Assembly (NCBI GenBank): GCA_947624765.1
Contig: CANQLS010000029.1
Location: 1-11,755 of the forward strand
Direction: 5' to 3'
Source of the DNA: an uncultured Clostridia bacterium
Lineage (GTDB): Bacteria; Bacillota; Clostridia; TANB77; UBA1234
DNA length: 11,755 nucleotides
The notes beneath the pieces are model-generated. The model worked only from the letters and a program-made list of their open reading frames with translations. It did no database searches and had not been told where the DNA came from. Shown piece by piece: positions 1 through 6,904 of the stretch. Every line of letters starts with the position of its first letter. The first letter of the stretch is position 1. The position numbers and the translations under genes are program-made.

Positions 1-602
1 GATTGCAATCGCTATCTGGAGCTATGGAAAGAGGACATGATATGGTTTATGTATGTTATGATAATGGAGCATATATGAATACAGGTATTCAAAGATCTTC
101 TGCAACTCCAAGATTTGCTGATACAACAACTTCACCTGCTGGTACAGTTGTTCCAGGAAAGCAACAAAGAAGAAAAGATTTAACAGAAATCATTGCTAAT
201 CACCATATCCCTTATGTAGCACAAACAGCAGCGTATAAAGATTTTAAGGATATTACTACAAAGGCAGAAAAGGCTATTTATACAGAAGGACCAGCTTTCT
301 TAAATGTACTTGCTCCTTGTCCAAGAGGTTGGGGATATGAAACAGATGAATTGATGAATATCAATAAATTAGCAATTGAAACTTGCTATTGGCCACTTTA
401 TGAAGTTATTGATGGAAAGTATGTAGTAAACTATAAACCTACTAAAAAGCTTCCAGTAGAAGAATTTTTAAGACCGCAAAAGAGATTTAAACATTTATTC
501 AAACCAGGTAATGAATGGATGATTGAAGAACTTCAAAAAGAAGTTGATGAGAGATGGGAGAATTTATTAATGCTTGAAAAAGCATCAACGGTTGAAGAAT
601 AA
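1..602 (+). CDS. porB: Pyruvate:ferredoxin oxidoreductase beta subunit, C-terminal part (5' truncated by window)
   Basis: This is the C-terminal 200 or so residues of the thiamine-diphosphate-binding beta subunit (or domain) of pyruvate:ferredoxin oxidoreductase. The enzyme oxidises pyruvate to acetyl-CoA and CO2 in the cytoplasm and passes electrons to ferredoxin. The frame is open from the window edge, with the first full codon at 3, so the true start lies upstream. The opening LQSLSGAMERGHD, then YDNGAYMNTGIQRSS, TTTSPAG and the C-terminal LAPCPRGW, are characteristic of PorB-type proteins. The TDP-binding GDG region must lie just before the window. The tail (PVEEFLRPQKRFKHL) is typical of the subunit form. 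A related 2-oxoacid:ferredoxin oxidoreductase is possible, but the AYMNTGIQRSS block favours pyruvate as substrate. A hairpin at 670-711 lies downstream. The gene shows no sign of damage. Confidence 0.9.
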   Translation, partial: LQSLSGAMERGHDMVYVCYDNGAYMNTGIQRSSATPRFADTTTSPAGTVVPGKQQRRKDLTEIIANHHIPYVAQTAAYKDFKDITTKAEKAIYTEGPAFLNVLAPCPRGWGYETDELMNINKLAIETCYWPLYEVIDGKYVVNYKPTKKLPVEEFLRPQKRFKHLFKPGNEWMIEELQKEVDERWENLLMLEKASTVEE

Positions 603-842
603 AACATGCGCAGGATAGACTGGGACAGATAGGCTGTCGTCTTGAAGAGTTTTCTCAATAGACGAAAAAAATAATCGCCACTGCTACTTAACCGGTACTT
701 TGGCGATTATTCGTTAAATCGGCTAACCGTTTATGCGGATTTCCCTTATCTATTTGCATTTTAATGTATTTTTATAAAAAATCAATGAGAATGAGATAAA
801 TTGCACATAATAAAGAGGAAAATATGATAGGAGGGATAATAT
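603..842. other. Intergenic stretch with hairpins; possible relic of a small toxin locus
   Basis: This is 240 bases without a convincing gene. It holds an imperfect hairpin (TCGTCT at 637-642 with AGACGA at 660-665), an A-tract, the long hairpin listed separately at 670-711, and a small CGG-rich stem near 720-740 (AACCG, then TTTATG, then CGG). The first 140 bases are richer in GC than the genes on either side. A short frame ending FLNRRKK-stop (stop at 670-672) runs into the hairpin, with the stop codon in the stem. From memory, that arrangement resembles the 3' end of Firmicutes holin-like toxin genes. No hydrophobic segment is left upstream, so it would be a remnant. The last 90 bases are AT-rich and end in the strong apeA ribosome binding site at about 830-836. 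No clear sigma-A promoter was found. Confidence 0.5.
670..711. terminator. 11-bp perfect hairpin, probable terminator (best T-tract on minus strand)
   Basis: AATAATCGCCA (670-680) pairs perfectly with TGGCGATTATT (701-711) around a 20-nt loop. Read on the plus strand, it follows porB but is trailed only by TCGTT, a weak T-tract. Read on the minus strand, it is followed by a run of seven T. It could end porB transcription and may also stop antisense transcription. No minus-strand gene that would need it is visible here. Confidence 0.55.
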
Positions 843-2258
843 ATGTCAGAAAGTAAAACTGTAGGAGAAAAGTTGCAAGAAAAATTATTAACTAAACATG
901 AAAGTGGTTGGGAAACAATTTCAGAAGCGGAGAAGAAGCAAATTACTCAATTTTGCGATGGATATATTGATTTCTTAAATAATGGGAAAACAGAAAGAGA
1001 ATGTGTAAAGGTAGCTAAACAAATTGCAGAATCTAATGGATTTAAGCCATTAGAAAAGTATAAGAAATTAAAAGCTGGTGATAAAGTTTATTTTATCAAC
1101 CGTGGTAAAAATATTATTCTAGCTGTAATTGGTGAAGAAGATTTAGAAAATGGAGTTAAACTTGTTGGGGCTCATATTGATTCACCAAGATTAGATTTAA
1201 AGCCAAATCCTTTATATGAAGATACAGGTTTTGCTTACTTTAAAACACAATATTATGGTGGAATTAAGAAATATCAATGGGTTACAATGCCTATTGCTAT
1301 TCATGGTGTAGTAGTTTTAAAAGATGGCAAAACAATTGATGTAAATATAGGCGAGGAAAATGATGATGTAACTTTTGTTATTACTGATTTGTTGCCTCAT
1401 ATGGCTAGAAAACAAATGGAGAAAAAATTATCAGAAGGAATTGAAGGAGAAGATTTAAATCTTTTAATTGGTAATATTCCGTTTGATGATGAAAAAGTTA
1501 GTGAGAAAGTAAAATTAAATGTTATGAAAATACTAAATGAAAAGTATGGTATGGTTGAAAGTGATTTCTTAAGTGCTGAGTGGGAATTAGTGCCAGCCTT
1601 TCGTGCAAAATCATTAGGCTTTGATAGAAGTATGGTGGCTGGATATGGCCAAGATGATCGTGTTTGTGCATATACTTCATTAAGAGCTATTTGTGAAGTT
1701 GAAAATCCACAAAAAACCGCTGTATGTTTATTAGTGGATAAAGAAGAAATAGGAAGTGTTGGCAATACTGGCATGGAAGCACAAACATTTGAGAAATTCT
1801 TAGGAGAGTTGTTGGTATTAAAAGGTGAGGAAAAAACTCCAAATGTAATGAATCGTATTTTTGCAAATTCACAAATGCTTTCTGCTGATGTTGATGGTGC
1901 ATTTGATCCTATTTATGCATCAGTTGCCGATAGAAGAAATGCTTCTTATTTTGGTAGAGGTGTAGGATTAAATAAATATACTGGTGGAAGAGGAAAAAGC
2001 GGTGCAAATGATGCAAATGCCGAATATGTAGCACAACTTAGAAAATTGTTTGATGACAATAAAGTTGCTTTCCAACTTTGTGAATTAGGAAAAGTTGATG
2101 AAGGTGGTGGCGGAACAATTGCATATATATTAGCAAATAAAGGAATGGACGTTATTGATTGTGGAACACCTGTATTATCAATGCATTCACCATATGAAGT
2201 ATCAAGTAAATTTGATGTATATATGTCATATCGTGCATATTTAGTGTTTATGAAATAA
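843..2258 (+). CDS. apeA: M18 family zinc aminopeptidase
   Basis: This is a cytoplasmic metallo-aminopeptidase of peptidase family M18, 471 residues, which is normal length for the clostridial type. It removes N-terminal amino acids from peptides; family members prefer acidic or neutral residues and form large tetrahedral assemblies. The dinuclear zinc site can be read directly. H111 and D113 lie in GAHIDSPRLD, D271/D272 in GYGQDDRV, the acidic pair E301/E302 in VDKEEIGS, and H448 in the C-terminal MHSPYE. These occur in the order expected for the MH clan. The start ATG is fixed by an AGGAGG box ending 6 to 7 bases upstream. The gene stands alone between non-coding stretches, about 240 bases after porB and 97 before the next gene. 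No unusual feature is seen. Long minus-strand open frames within it are shadows. Confidence 0.93.
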   Translation: MSESKTVGEKLQEKLLTKHESGWETISEAEKKQITQFCDGYIDFLNNGKTERECVKVAKQIAESNGFKPLEKYKKLKAGDKVYFINRGKNIILAVIGEEDLENGVKLVGAHIDSPRLDLKPNPLYEDTGFAYFKTQYYGGIKKYQWVTMPIAIHGVVVLKDGKTIDVNIGEENDDVTFVITDLLPHMARKQMEKKLSEGIEGEDLNLLIGNIPFDDEKVSEKVKLNVMKILNEKYGMVESDFLSAEWELVPAFRAKSLGFDRSMVAGYGQDDRVCAYTSLRAICEVENPQKTAVCLLVDKEEIGSVGNTGMEAQTFEKFLGELLVLKGEEKTPNVMNRIFANSQMLSADVDGAFDPIYASVADRRNASYFGRGVGLNKYTGGRGKSGANDANAEYVAQLRKLFDDNKVAFQLCELGKVDEGGGGTIAYILANKGMDVIDCGTPVLSMHSPYEVSSKFDVYMSYRAYLVFMK

Positions 2259-2355
2259 GAAAAATGAAAATCTAAAAATCAATATCAATTCTTACGGAAC
2301 AAATATTTTTGAGTATAGGTCTAATTATCATACGAATAGGAAAGGAGAAATATAA

Positions 2356-2988
2356 ATGTCAAATACTTGGAAAATAGTGTGTAGTATTGTTTTAGTAGGA
2401 GTTATTATAATGGGAGCAGTTTGGATTCTTAGATATTATGCTGAACCATCTGAAGTTGTAAATAACAATTTGCAAATTGAAGAAGATAAGCCAGAAAGGC
2501 CATCAGTAGAAGAAAAAAATCCGGAAGAACATGAAATTAGTAAGTATGTGCAAATGTACTTAATGCTTTTTGATGATATTATGAGCTTTGACACAGGGCT
2601 TAATCAAGGTGATTTCTTATCCATTGATGTAACTTCTTTGGACAAGGAATATGCCAATGAAGAATTGAAAGAAACCACACAAGTATTTTTTATTGATGAA
2701 ACCGATATTGCCGATATCGTAGACTATATGAAGAAATACAACGATGTTATCAAAACCAATTCGATAGAAGAATTGGAAGAACAAGGATTATTCCATAGAG
2801 AAAATGTTTTTTCTTATAGTGATGGACCGATACTTTATGTGAGTGATATTAAAATTTTAGGCGAAGATCATTTTGAAATTCATTTAGTAAAATATGTATC
2901 CGCTTTAGCTGCTAATTTTAATACTTATGAAGTACAATATGAAGATGGAAAGTGGACATTTGAAATTACAGCTAGTGCAATTAGTTAA
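2356..2988 (+). CDS. Single-pass membrane protein with extracytoplasmic domain, function unknown
   Basis: I do not recognise this 210-residue protein. Residues 6-25 form one hydrophobic segment (IVCSIVLVGVIIMGAVWIL) preceded by a single lysine. An acidic, proline- and glutamate-rich linker (about 30-60) follows, then a soluble domain (about 60-208) that should lie outside the membrane. There is no lipobox cysteine in the right place, and no clean signal peptidase site, so it is probably an N-terminally anchored protein. The domain is rich in Asp, Glu and aromatic residues; its C-terminal part (FNTYEVQYEDGKWTFEITA) reads like the closing strands of a small alpha+beta fold, as in NTF2-like or PepSY-like domains, but that is a guess. 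An AAAGGAG box at about 2341-2347 supports the start. It sits upstream of the min operon but is cut off from it by a terminator. Confidence 0.8.
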   Translation: MSNTWKIVCSIVLVGVIIMGAVWILRYYAEPSEVVNNNLQIEEDKPERPSVEEKNPEEHEISKYVQMYLMLFDDIMSFDTGLNQGDFLSIDVTSLDKEYANEELKETTQVFFIDETDIADIVDYMKKYNDVIKTNSIEELEEQGLFHRENVFSYSDGPILYVSDIKILGEDHFEIHLVKYVSALAANFNTYEVQYEDGKWTFEITASAIS

Positions 2989-3007
2989 TAAATTTTTGAA
3001 AAATAAG

Positions 3008-3057
3008 AAGAGAAAAGATTTTTATTAAGTAATTAAAATAAAATCTTTTCTCTTTTT
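3008..3057 (+). terminator. Rho-independent terminator after the membrane-protein gene
   Basis: A 15-bp perfect inverted repeat (3008-3022 with 3040-3054, core AGAGAAAAGATTTT) encloses a 17-nt loop and ends in a run of five T. It begins about 20 bases after the stop codon and separates the preceding gene from the min operon promoter. The stem is AT-rich, so its strength comes from its length. Confidence 0.8.
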
Positions 3058-3094
3058 GGTATATAAAAATATCATGTTAAATTTGCATTTTTTG

Positions 3095-3123
3095 TTGACT
3101 TTTCTAGGCAGAAAATATATCAT
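3095..3123 (+). promoter_or_regulatory. Sigma-A-like promoter of the minD-minE-rodA-dusB operon
   Basis: TTGACT at 3095-3100 and TATCAT at 3118-3123 are separated by 17 bases; each matches consensus at five of six positions. Transcription would start near 3130, giving a leader of about 55 nt before minD. The position directly after a terminator supports an independent operon start. Confidence 0.65.
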
Positions 3124-3183
3124 TGATATATACGGAAATAAGACTTTGAGAGAGTCAGAAACGACAAGAAATGGAGGATTATT

Positions 3184-3981
3184 ATGGGAGAAGTAATAGT
3201 AATAACATCAGGTAAAGGAGGAGTTGGTAAGACAACAAGTGCTGCTAATCTAGGTACCGCTTTAACAATGATGGGAAAGAAAGTAGTGCTAGTAGACACT
3301 GATATTGGGCTTAGAAATCTTGACGTTGTTATGGGACTTGAAAATAGAATTGTGTACGATATTGTAGATGTAGTAGAGGAGAATTGCAAGCTAAAATCAG
3401 CCTTAATAAAAGATAGAAGATATGAAGGGCTTTTCTTACTTCCTGCTGCACAAACAAGAGATAAAAATGCAGTTAATGAAGAGCAAATGAAAAAAATATG
3501 TGATGAATTAAAAATAGAATTTGATTTTGTTATAATTGATTGTCCAGCTGGAATTGAACAAGGCTTTAAAAATGCTATTGCTGGTGCAGACAGGGCTTTA
3601 GTTGTTACAACACCAGAAGTATCTGCAGTAAGAGATGCAGATAGAATAGTTGGTTTATTGGAAGCTAGCAATATTCAAAAGCCACAATTGATTTTAAACA
3701 GAATTAGGACGAAGATGGTTAAAAAAGGCGAAATGATGGATGCAGATGATATAGTAGAATTACTATCTATTAAACTAATTGGTGCTATTCCAGATGATGA
3801 TAATATTATTATTCAAACTAATAAAGGAGAACCATCAGTTACAAATTCTAAATCATTGTCAGGAAAAGCTTATATGGAAACGGCTAAAAGAATATTGGGA
3901 GAAGATATTCCAGTTACGATACCTGGCCAAAAAGAAAGTTTTTGGACAAAATTAAAGAGCTACTTTACTAAAAAAGTATAA
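3184..3981 (+). CDS. minD: Septum site-determining protein MinD (ParA/MinD ATPase)
   Basis: MinD is the membrane-associated ATPase of the Min system. ATP-bound dimers bind the membrane and recruit partners that stop FtsZ assembling away from midcell. At 265 residues it has the normal length. The deviant Walker A motif GKGGVGKTT spans residues 10-18, with signature lysine K11 and phosphate-binding K16. The switch region DTDIGLRNLD follows at about 38-47, and Walker B with D119 lies in VIIDCPAGIEQG. The last residues (SFWTKLKSYFTKKV) form the amphipathic membrane-targeting helix typical of MinD. The start is supported by a GGAGG box 5 to 6 bases upstream. It is first in an operon, 30 bases ahead of minE. 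In many clostridia minC lies directly upstream; here that position holds a promoter and a terminator. Confidence 0.95.
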   Translation: MGEVIVITSGKGGVGKTTSAANLGTALTMMGKKVVLVDTDIGLRNLDVVMGLENRIVYDIVDVVEENCKLKSALIKDRRYEGLFLLPAAQTRDKNAVNEEQMKKICDELKIEFDFVIIDCPAGIEQGFKNAIAGADRALVVTTPEVSAVRDADRIVGLLEASNIQKPQLILNRIRTKMVKKGEMMDADDIVELLSIKLIGAIPDDDNIIIQTNKGEPSVTNSKSLSGKAYMETAKRILGEDIPVTIPGQKESFWTKLKSYFTKKV

Positions 3982-4011
3982 TTATGCTATAGAAGAAAGG
4001 GGCAAGGTTAA

Positions 4012-4680
4012 ATGGAATTCAAAGAAATGTTTGAGCCAATTATTAATTTTATAAAAGGTTTGCAAAAAAAAGAAAAAGAAAATTCTAAGGACGAAGCTAA
4101 AAAAAGATTACAACTTGTGTTAATGCAAGATAGGGCGAGTGTTTCTCCAGACTTCTTTGAAATGATGAAAAAAGAAATTATAGAAGTAATTAAGAAATAT
4201 ATTGAAATTGATGAAGATGCGTTAGAGGTACAGTTAACAAGAGGTTTTGAAGGCGGATTAGAGGGACCTGCATTATATGCTAATATCCCTATTAAAAATA
4301 TTAAACCAGTAGCTAAAAAAGTTGAAACTAAAAGAGAAGATGAAGAAACAGAAAAAATAGAAGAAATAGAAGATAATAAAACAGAAAATAAAGAGATAGA
4401 AAACAAGGAAAATGAGAATAATAAAGAAGATTCTGAGGTATCAACAAATGATGTTGATAATGGTGAAATAGAGAAGGAAGTTTTAGAAGATAATGTGGAA
4501 AACGAAGAAAAAGAATTAAAGGGCGAAGAAGCAGAAGAGGCAAAGCAAAATGAAGAGAAGCCAAAAGAAAATACAGATGTAAAAACGAAAGAGAATGTGA
4601 CACCAAAGAAAAGCACTACTAGAAGTAGTAAAACAACAAAAACTCAAACTAAAAAGGTAACGGCAACTGCCAAGAAATAA
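4012..4680 (+). CDS. minE: MinE-like cell division topological specificity factor with long charged C-terminal extension
   Basis: MinE stimulates MinD ATPase and displaces MinD from the membrane, giving the Min system its spatial pattern. Residues 1 to about 100 match MinE: an N-terminal amphipathic stretch (MEFKEMFEPIINFIKG), then AKKRLQLVLMQDRASVSPDF, EIIEVIKKYIEID and a strand-rich end. The position right after minD confirms the call. Normal MinE is about 85-95 residues; this one has 222. From about residue 104 there is a low-complexity tail: a Glu/Lys/Asn-rich, net acidic segment (about 108-190), then a Lys/Thr/Ser-rich basic end (about 195-222, with KKSTTRSSKTTKTQ). The tail looks disordered. 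The reading frame is uninterrupted and the stop lies 10 bases before rodA, so a recent frameshift fusion is not evident. The start has an AAAGGGG box 9 bases upstream. Confidence 0.88.
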   Translation: MEFKEMFEPIINFIKGLQKKEKENSKDEAKKRLQLVLMQDRASVSPDFFEMMKKEIIEVIKKYIEIDEDALEVQLTRGFEGGLEGPALYANIPIKNIKPVAKKVETKREDEETEKIEEIEDNKTENKEIENKENENNKEDSEVSTNDVDNGEIEKEVLEDNVENEEKELKGEEAEEAKQNEEKPKENTDVKTKENVTPKKSTTRSSKTTKTQTKKVTATAKK

Positions 4681-4690
4681 AGGAGAGTCC

Positions 4691-5797
4691 ATGTTAAAAA
4701 AAGTATTTAAAAAAATGGATTTTGTATTACTAATACTTGTTTTATTATTATTTGCTATTGGTATTACTGCTTTGTATAGTGCGAGTGGTGGCATAGAGGG
4801 TGATGTTTCTGAAGTAACGAAGCAATTAGCTTGGTTTGCAGTAGGAATTATATTGATGCTATTTGTTATGATGATTGATTATGATATTATCGGAAAGTTT
4901 TGGATACCACTCTATGCAATCATCATAATTTTATTAGTATTAGTATTATTTACAGAGCCTATAAATGGAGCTAGAAGCTGGTTTACAATTAAACAAATTA
5001 GCATACAGCCTTCAGAGTTTGCTAAAATTGTTATGATTTTAGGATTAGCTAAAATTATTGATTATTATAAGAAAAAAGGAACATTAAATAAAATTAGTAG
5101 TTTGGCGATTATTTTATTGTTTATTGCTGTTCCGCTTTTGCTTATTATTAAACAACCCGATTATGGAACTGCTATGGTACTTTTAACTATTGCGATTGTT
5201 ATGATTTTTGTAGCTGGCATTAAAGCTAGATATATGATTAGTGCTACAATTTTTGCGGCTATTTCATTACCGCTGGTATATTATTTTGTATTACCTCAGC
5301 ACGCTAAAGACAGAATTTTAGTTTTCTTAAATCCACAAATTGATCCGAGAGGAAAAGGATATAATGTTATTCAATCTAAGTTAGCTGTAGGTTCTGGTGA
5401 ACTATGGGGCATGGGATTGTTTAATGGAAATCAAACGCAATTAGGAATTTTGCCTATGAAAACAACAGACTTTATTTATTCAGTAATTAGTGAAGAAATG
5501 GGATTTATTATATCTGTTTTAGTTGTTGTATTATTTGTTTGCTTAATTATTAGAATGATACAAATTGCTAAAACTTCTAAAGATTTTTTCGGAACTTTGA
5601 TTTGTATTGGTGTTGCCACAATGTTTTTTGCTCATTTCACAGAAAATATCGGCATGACAATGGGACTTCTACCAATTACAGGTATTCCATTACCTTTTAT
5701 TAGTTATGGTGGTAGCTCAATGTTAACTAATTTAATTGCTTTGGGACTAGTGCTCAATGTAGCAGCTAGAAGACAGAAGATTTTGTTTTTAGAGTAG
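4691..5797 (+). CDS. rodA: Rod shape-determining SEDS peptidoglycan polymerase RodA
   Basis: This is a polytopic inner-membrane glycosyltransferase of the SEDS family (RodA/FtsW/SpoVE). It polymerises lipid II into glycan strands for cell elongation, together with a class B penicillin-binding protein. The 368-residue length and about ten hydrophobic segments fit RodA. Conserved blocks are visible: NGARSWF (about 92-98), QPSEFAK, KQPDYGTA, and TDFIYSVISEEMGF, whose D260 corresponds to the aspartate known to be needed for catalysis in this family. The C-terminal block PLPFISYGGSSML is also typical. The ribosome binding site AAAGGAG (4679-4685) overlaps the minE stop codon, and the gap is 10 bases, so the two are likely translated from one message. 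The minDE-rodA order is common in clostridia and favours RodA over FtsW or SpoVE. Confidence 0.92.
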   Translation: MLKKVFKKMDFVLLILVLLLFAIGITALYSASGGIEGDVSEVTKQLAWFAVGIILMLFVMMIDYDIIGKFWIPLYAIIIILLVLVLFTEPINGARSWFTIKQISIQPSEFAKIVMILGLAKIIDYYKKKGTLNKISSLAIILLFIAVPLLLIIKQPDYGTAMVLLTIAIVMIFVAGIKARYMISATIFAAISLPLVYYFVLPQHAKDRILVFLNPQIDPRGKGYNVIQSKLAVGSGELWGMGLFNGNQTQLGILPMKTTDFIYSVISEEMGFIISVLVVVLFVCLIIRMIQIAKTSKDFFGTLICIGVATMFFAHFTENIGMTMGLLPITGIPLPFISYGGSSMLTNLIALGLVLNVAARRQKILFLE

Positions 5798-5809
5798 AAA
5801 GGGTTAAGT

Positions 5810-6769
5810 ATGAAAGTTCATCCTATCATGATTGGAAATGTTAAGCTGCACAATAATGTTTTTTTAGCACCGATGGCTGGTGTTACTGATACGCCATTTC
5901 GCATATTATGTAAGGAAAAAGGTGCTGGCTTAGTTTATACAGAAATGATTAGCTCAAGAGGTATGTTTCATGAAGATCAAAAAACGAAACAACTCATGCA
6001 AATTGACGAAAAAGAAAGACCTGTTGCAGTACAGATTTTTGGTTCAGATGCTGATATGATGGCTGATATAGCTAAGCAAATATCTAGTGTTGCTGATATT
6101 ATTGATATTAATATGGGTTGTCCAGCTCCAAAAGTAACTAAAAATATGGATGGTTCTAAATTAATGTTATATCCAGATTTGGTGGATGAAATTACAAAAA
6201 AAGTAGTTGAAAAAGCGAGTGTACCTGTTACGATTAAGATTAGAAAAGGATGGGATAATGAACATATTAATGCTATAGAGATTGCAAAGATAGCAGAGAA
6301 AAATGGAATTTCTGCAATAACAATTCATGGTAGAACTAGAGAGGAGCTATATCGCGGAAAAGCAGATTTAGAAATAATTCGCAAAGTAAAAGAAGCTGTC
6401 AACATTCCTGTAGTTGGCAATGGTGATATTGTAGATGAAGAAAGCGCTAAGCGAATGTTTGATGAAACGAATTGTGATGCTATTATGATTGGTAGAGGAG
6501 CCAACGGTAACCCATGGATTTTTGAACAAATAATTTCTTATTTACAAACTGGCAAAAAGATTGAAAAACCTACAGAAGAAGAAAAAAAAGAAATGATTAT
6601 TAGACATTTTAAAATGTTAATGGATTATAAAGGCGAATATACTGCAATTTGCGAAATGCGTAAGCAAATCGCATGGTATATAAAAGGCTTTCCAAATGCA
6701 GCTCAACTCAGAAATGAAATTAATAGAATAGAAAATGCAAAAGAATTAATAGAGCGATTTTCCTCTTAA
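5810..6769 (+). CDS. dusB: tRNA-dihydrouridine synthase, DusB type
   Basis: This is an FMN-dependent enzyme that reduces specific uridines in the tRNA D-loop region to dihydrouridine, using NADPH. It has 319 residues, normal for the family. The N-terminal FLAPMAGVTDTPFR forms the start of the TIM barrel. DINMGCPAPKV carries the catalytic cysteine C104, followed by GSKLM. TIHGRTREELYRGKAD, VVGNGDI and MIGRGANGNPWIF are the FMN phosphate and barrel motifs typical of the DusB/NifR3 group. The C-terminal helical domain binds tRNA. It is the last gene of the min-rodA operon, 12 bases after rodA, with an AAAGGG box before the ATG. The stop codon lies inside the terminator hairpin. Assignment to DusB rather than another Dus subgroup rests on these motifs by eye. 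Confidence 0.92.
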   Translation: MKVHPIMIGNVKLHNNVFLAPMAGVTDTPFRILCKEKGAGLVYTEMISSRGMFHEDQKTKQLMQIDEKERPVAVQIFGSDADMMADIAKQISSVADIIDINMGCPAPKVTKNMDGSKLMLYPDLVDEITKKVVEKASVPVTIKIRKGWDNEHINAIEIAKIAEKNGISAITIHGRTREELYRGKADLEIIRKVKEAVNIPVVGNGDIVDEESAKRMFDETNCDAIMIGRGANGNPWIFEQIISYLQTGKKIEKPTEEEKKEMIIRHFKMLMDYKGEYTAICEMRKQIAWYIKGFPNAAQLRNEINRIENAKELIERFSS

Positions 6770-6790
6770 AGAAGAGGAAAATCGCTTTTT
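6753..6790 (+). terminator. Strong Rho-independent terminator overlapping the dusB stop codon
   Basis: A 15-bp perfect stem (6753-6767 with 6772-6786) closes on a 4-nt loop and ends in TTTTT. The last codons of dusB form the 5' arm, and the TAA stop (6767-6769) straddles the stem-loop junction. A translating ribosome would cover the 5' arm, so termination may depend on the ribosome leaving. Confidence 0.92.
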
Positions 6791-6870
6791 CCGTAAGCAT
6801 TTGAGCTACGGCATAACCTCGAACCCGTTGATACTGAGGCGTTTCAGACTAAAAATTTTTCAAAAAAGTA
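6791..6870. other. GC-richer non-coding stretch before the SLH gene promoter, nothing recognised
   Basis: About 60 bases here (roughly 6791-6850) have near-balanced composition between very AT-rich neighbours. One plus-strand frame stays open for about 30 codons, but it has no start signal and I do not recognise the peptide. A fragment resembling a tRNA T-arm (TCGAAC) does not belong to a tRNA. The AT-rich end (6851-6870) directly precedes the -35 box and could act as an UP element. Confidence 0.4.
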
Positions 6871-6898
6871 TTGACAAGATGTAAAGAAGTGCTAAAAT
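6871..6898 (+). promoter_or_regulatory. Sigma-A promoter with extended -10 for the SLH protein gene
   Basis: A perfect TTGACA (6871-6876) and TAAAAT (6893-6898) are 16 bases apart, and a TG one base before the -10 makes it an extended -10. Transcription should start near 6905, leaving about 285 nt of untranslated leader. The same GTGCTANAAT layout recurs in the promoter at 10902-10929. Confidence 0.75.
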
Positions 6899-6904
6899 TA
6901 TATA

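Noticed and set aside
1397..1902. Two minus-strand frames opposite apeA
   Set aside because: Both are shadows of the M18 peptidase gene, which has all its catalytic motifs.
3120..3671. Minus-strand frame opposite minD
   Set aside because: It is a shadow of the minD reading frame, with a low-complexity Ser/Thr-rich product and no start signal.
4008..4616. Long minus-strand open frames (Ser/Phe- and Leu-rich) opposite minE
   Set aside because: They mirror the Glu/Lys-rich codons of the minE tail on the other strand, have no ribosome binding site, and overlap a well-supported gene.
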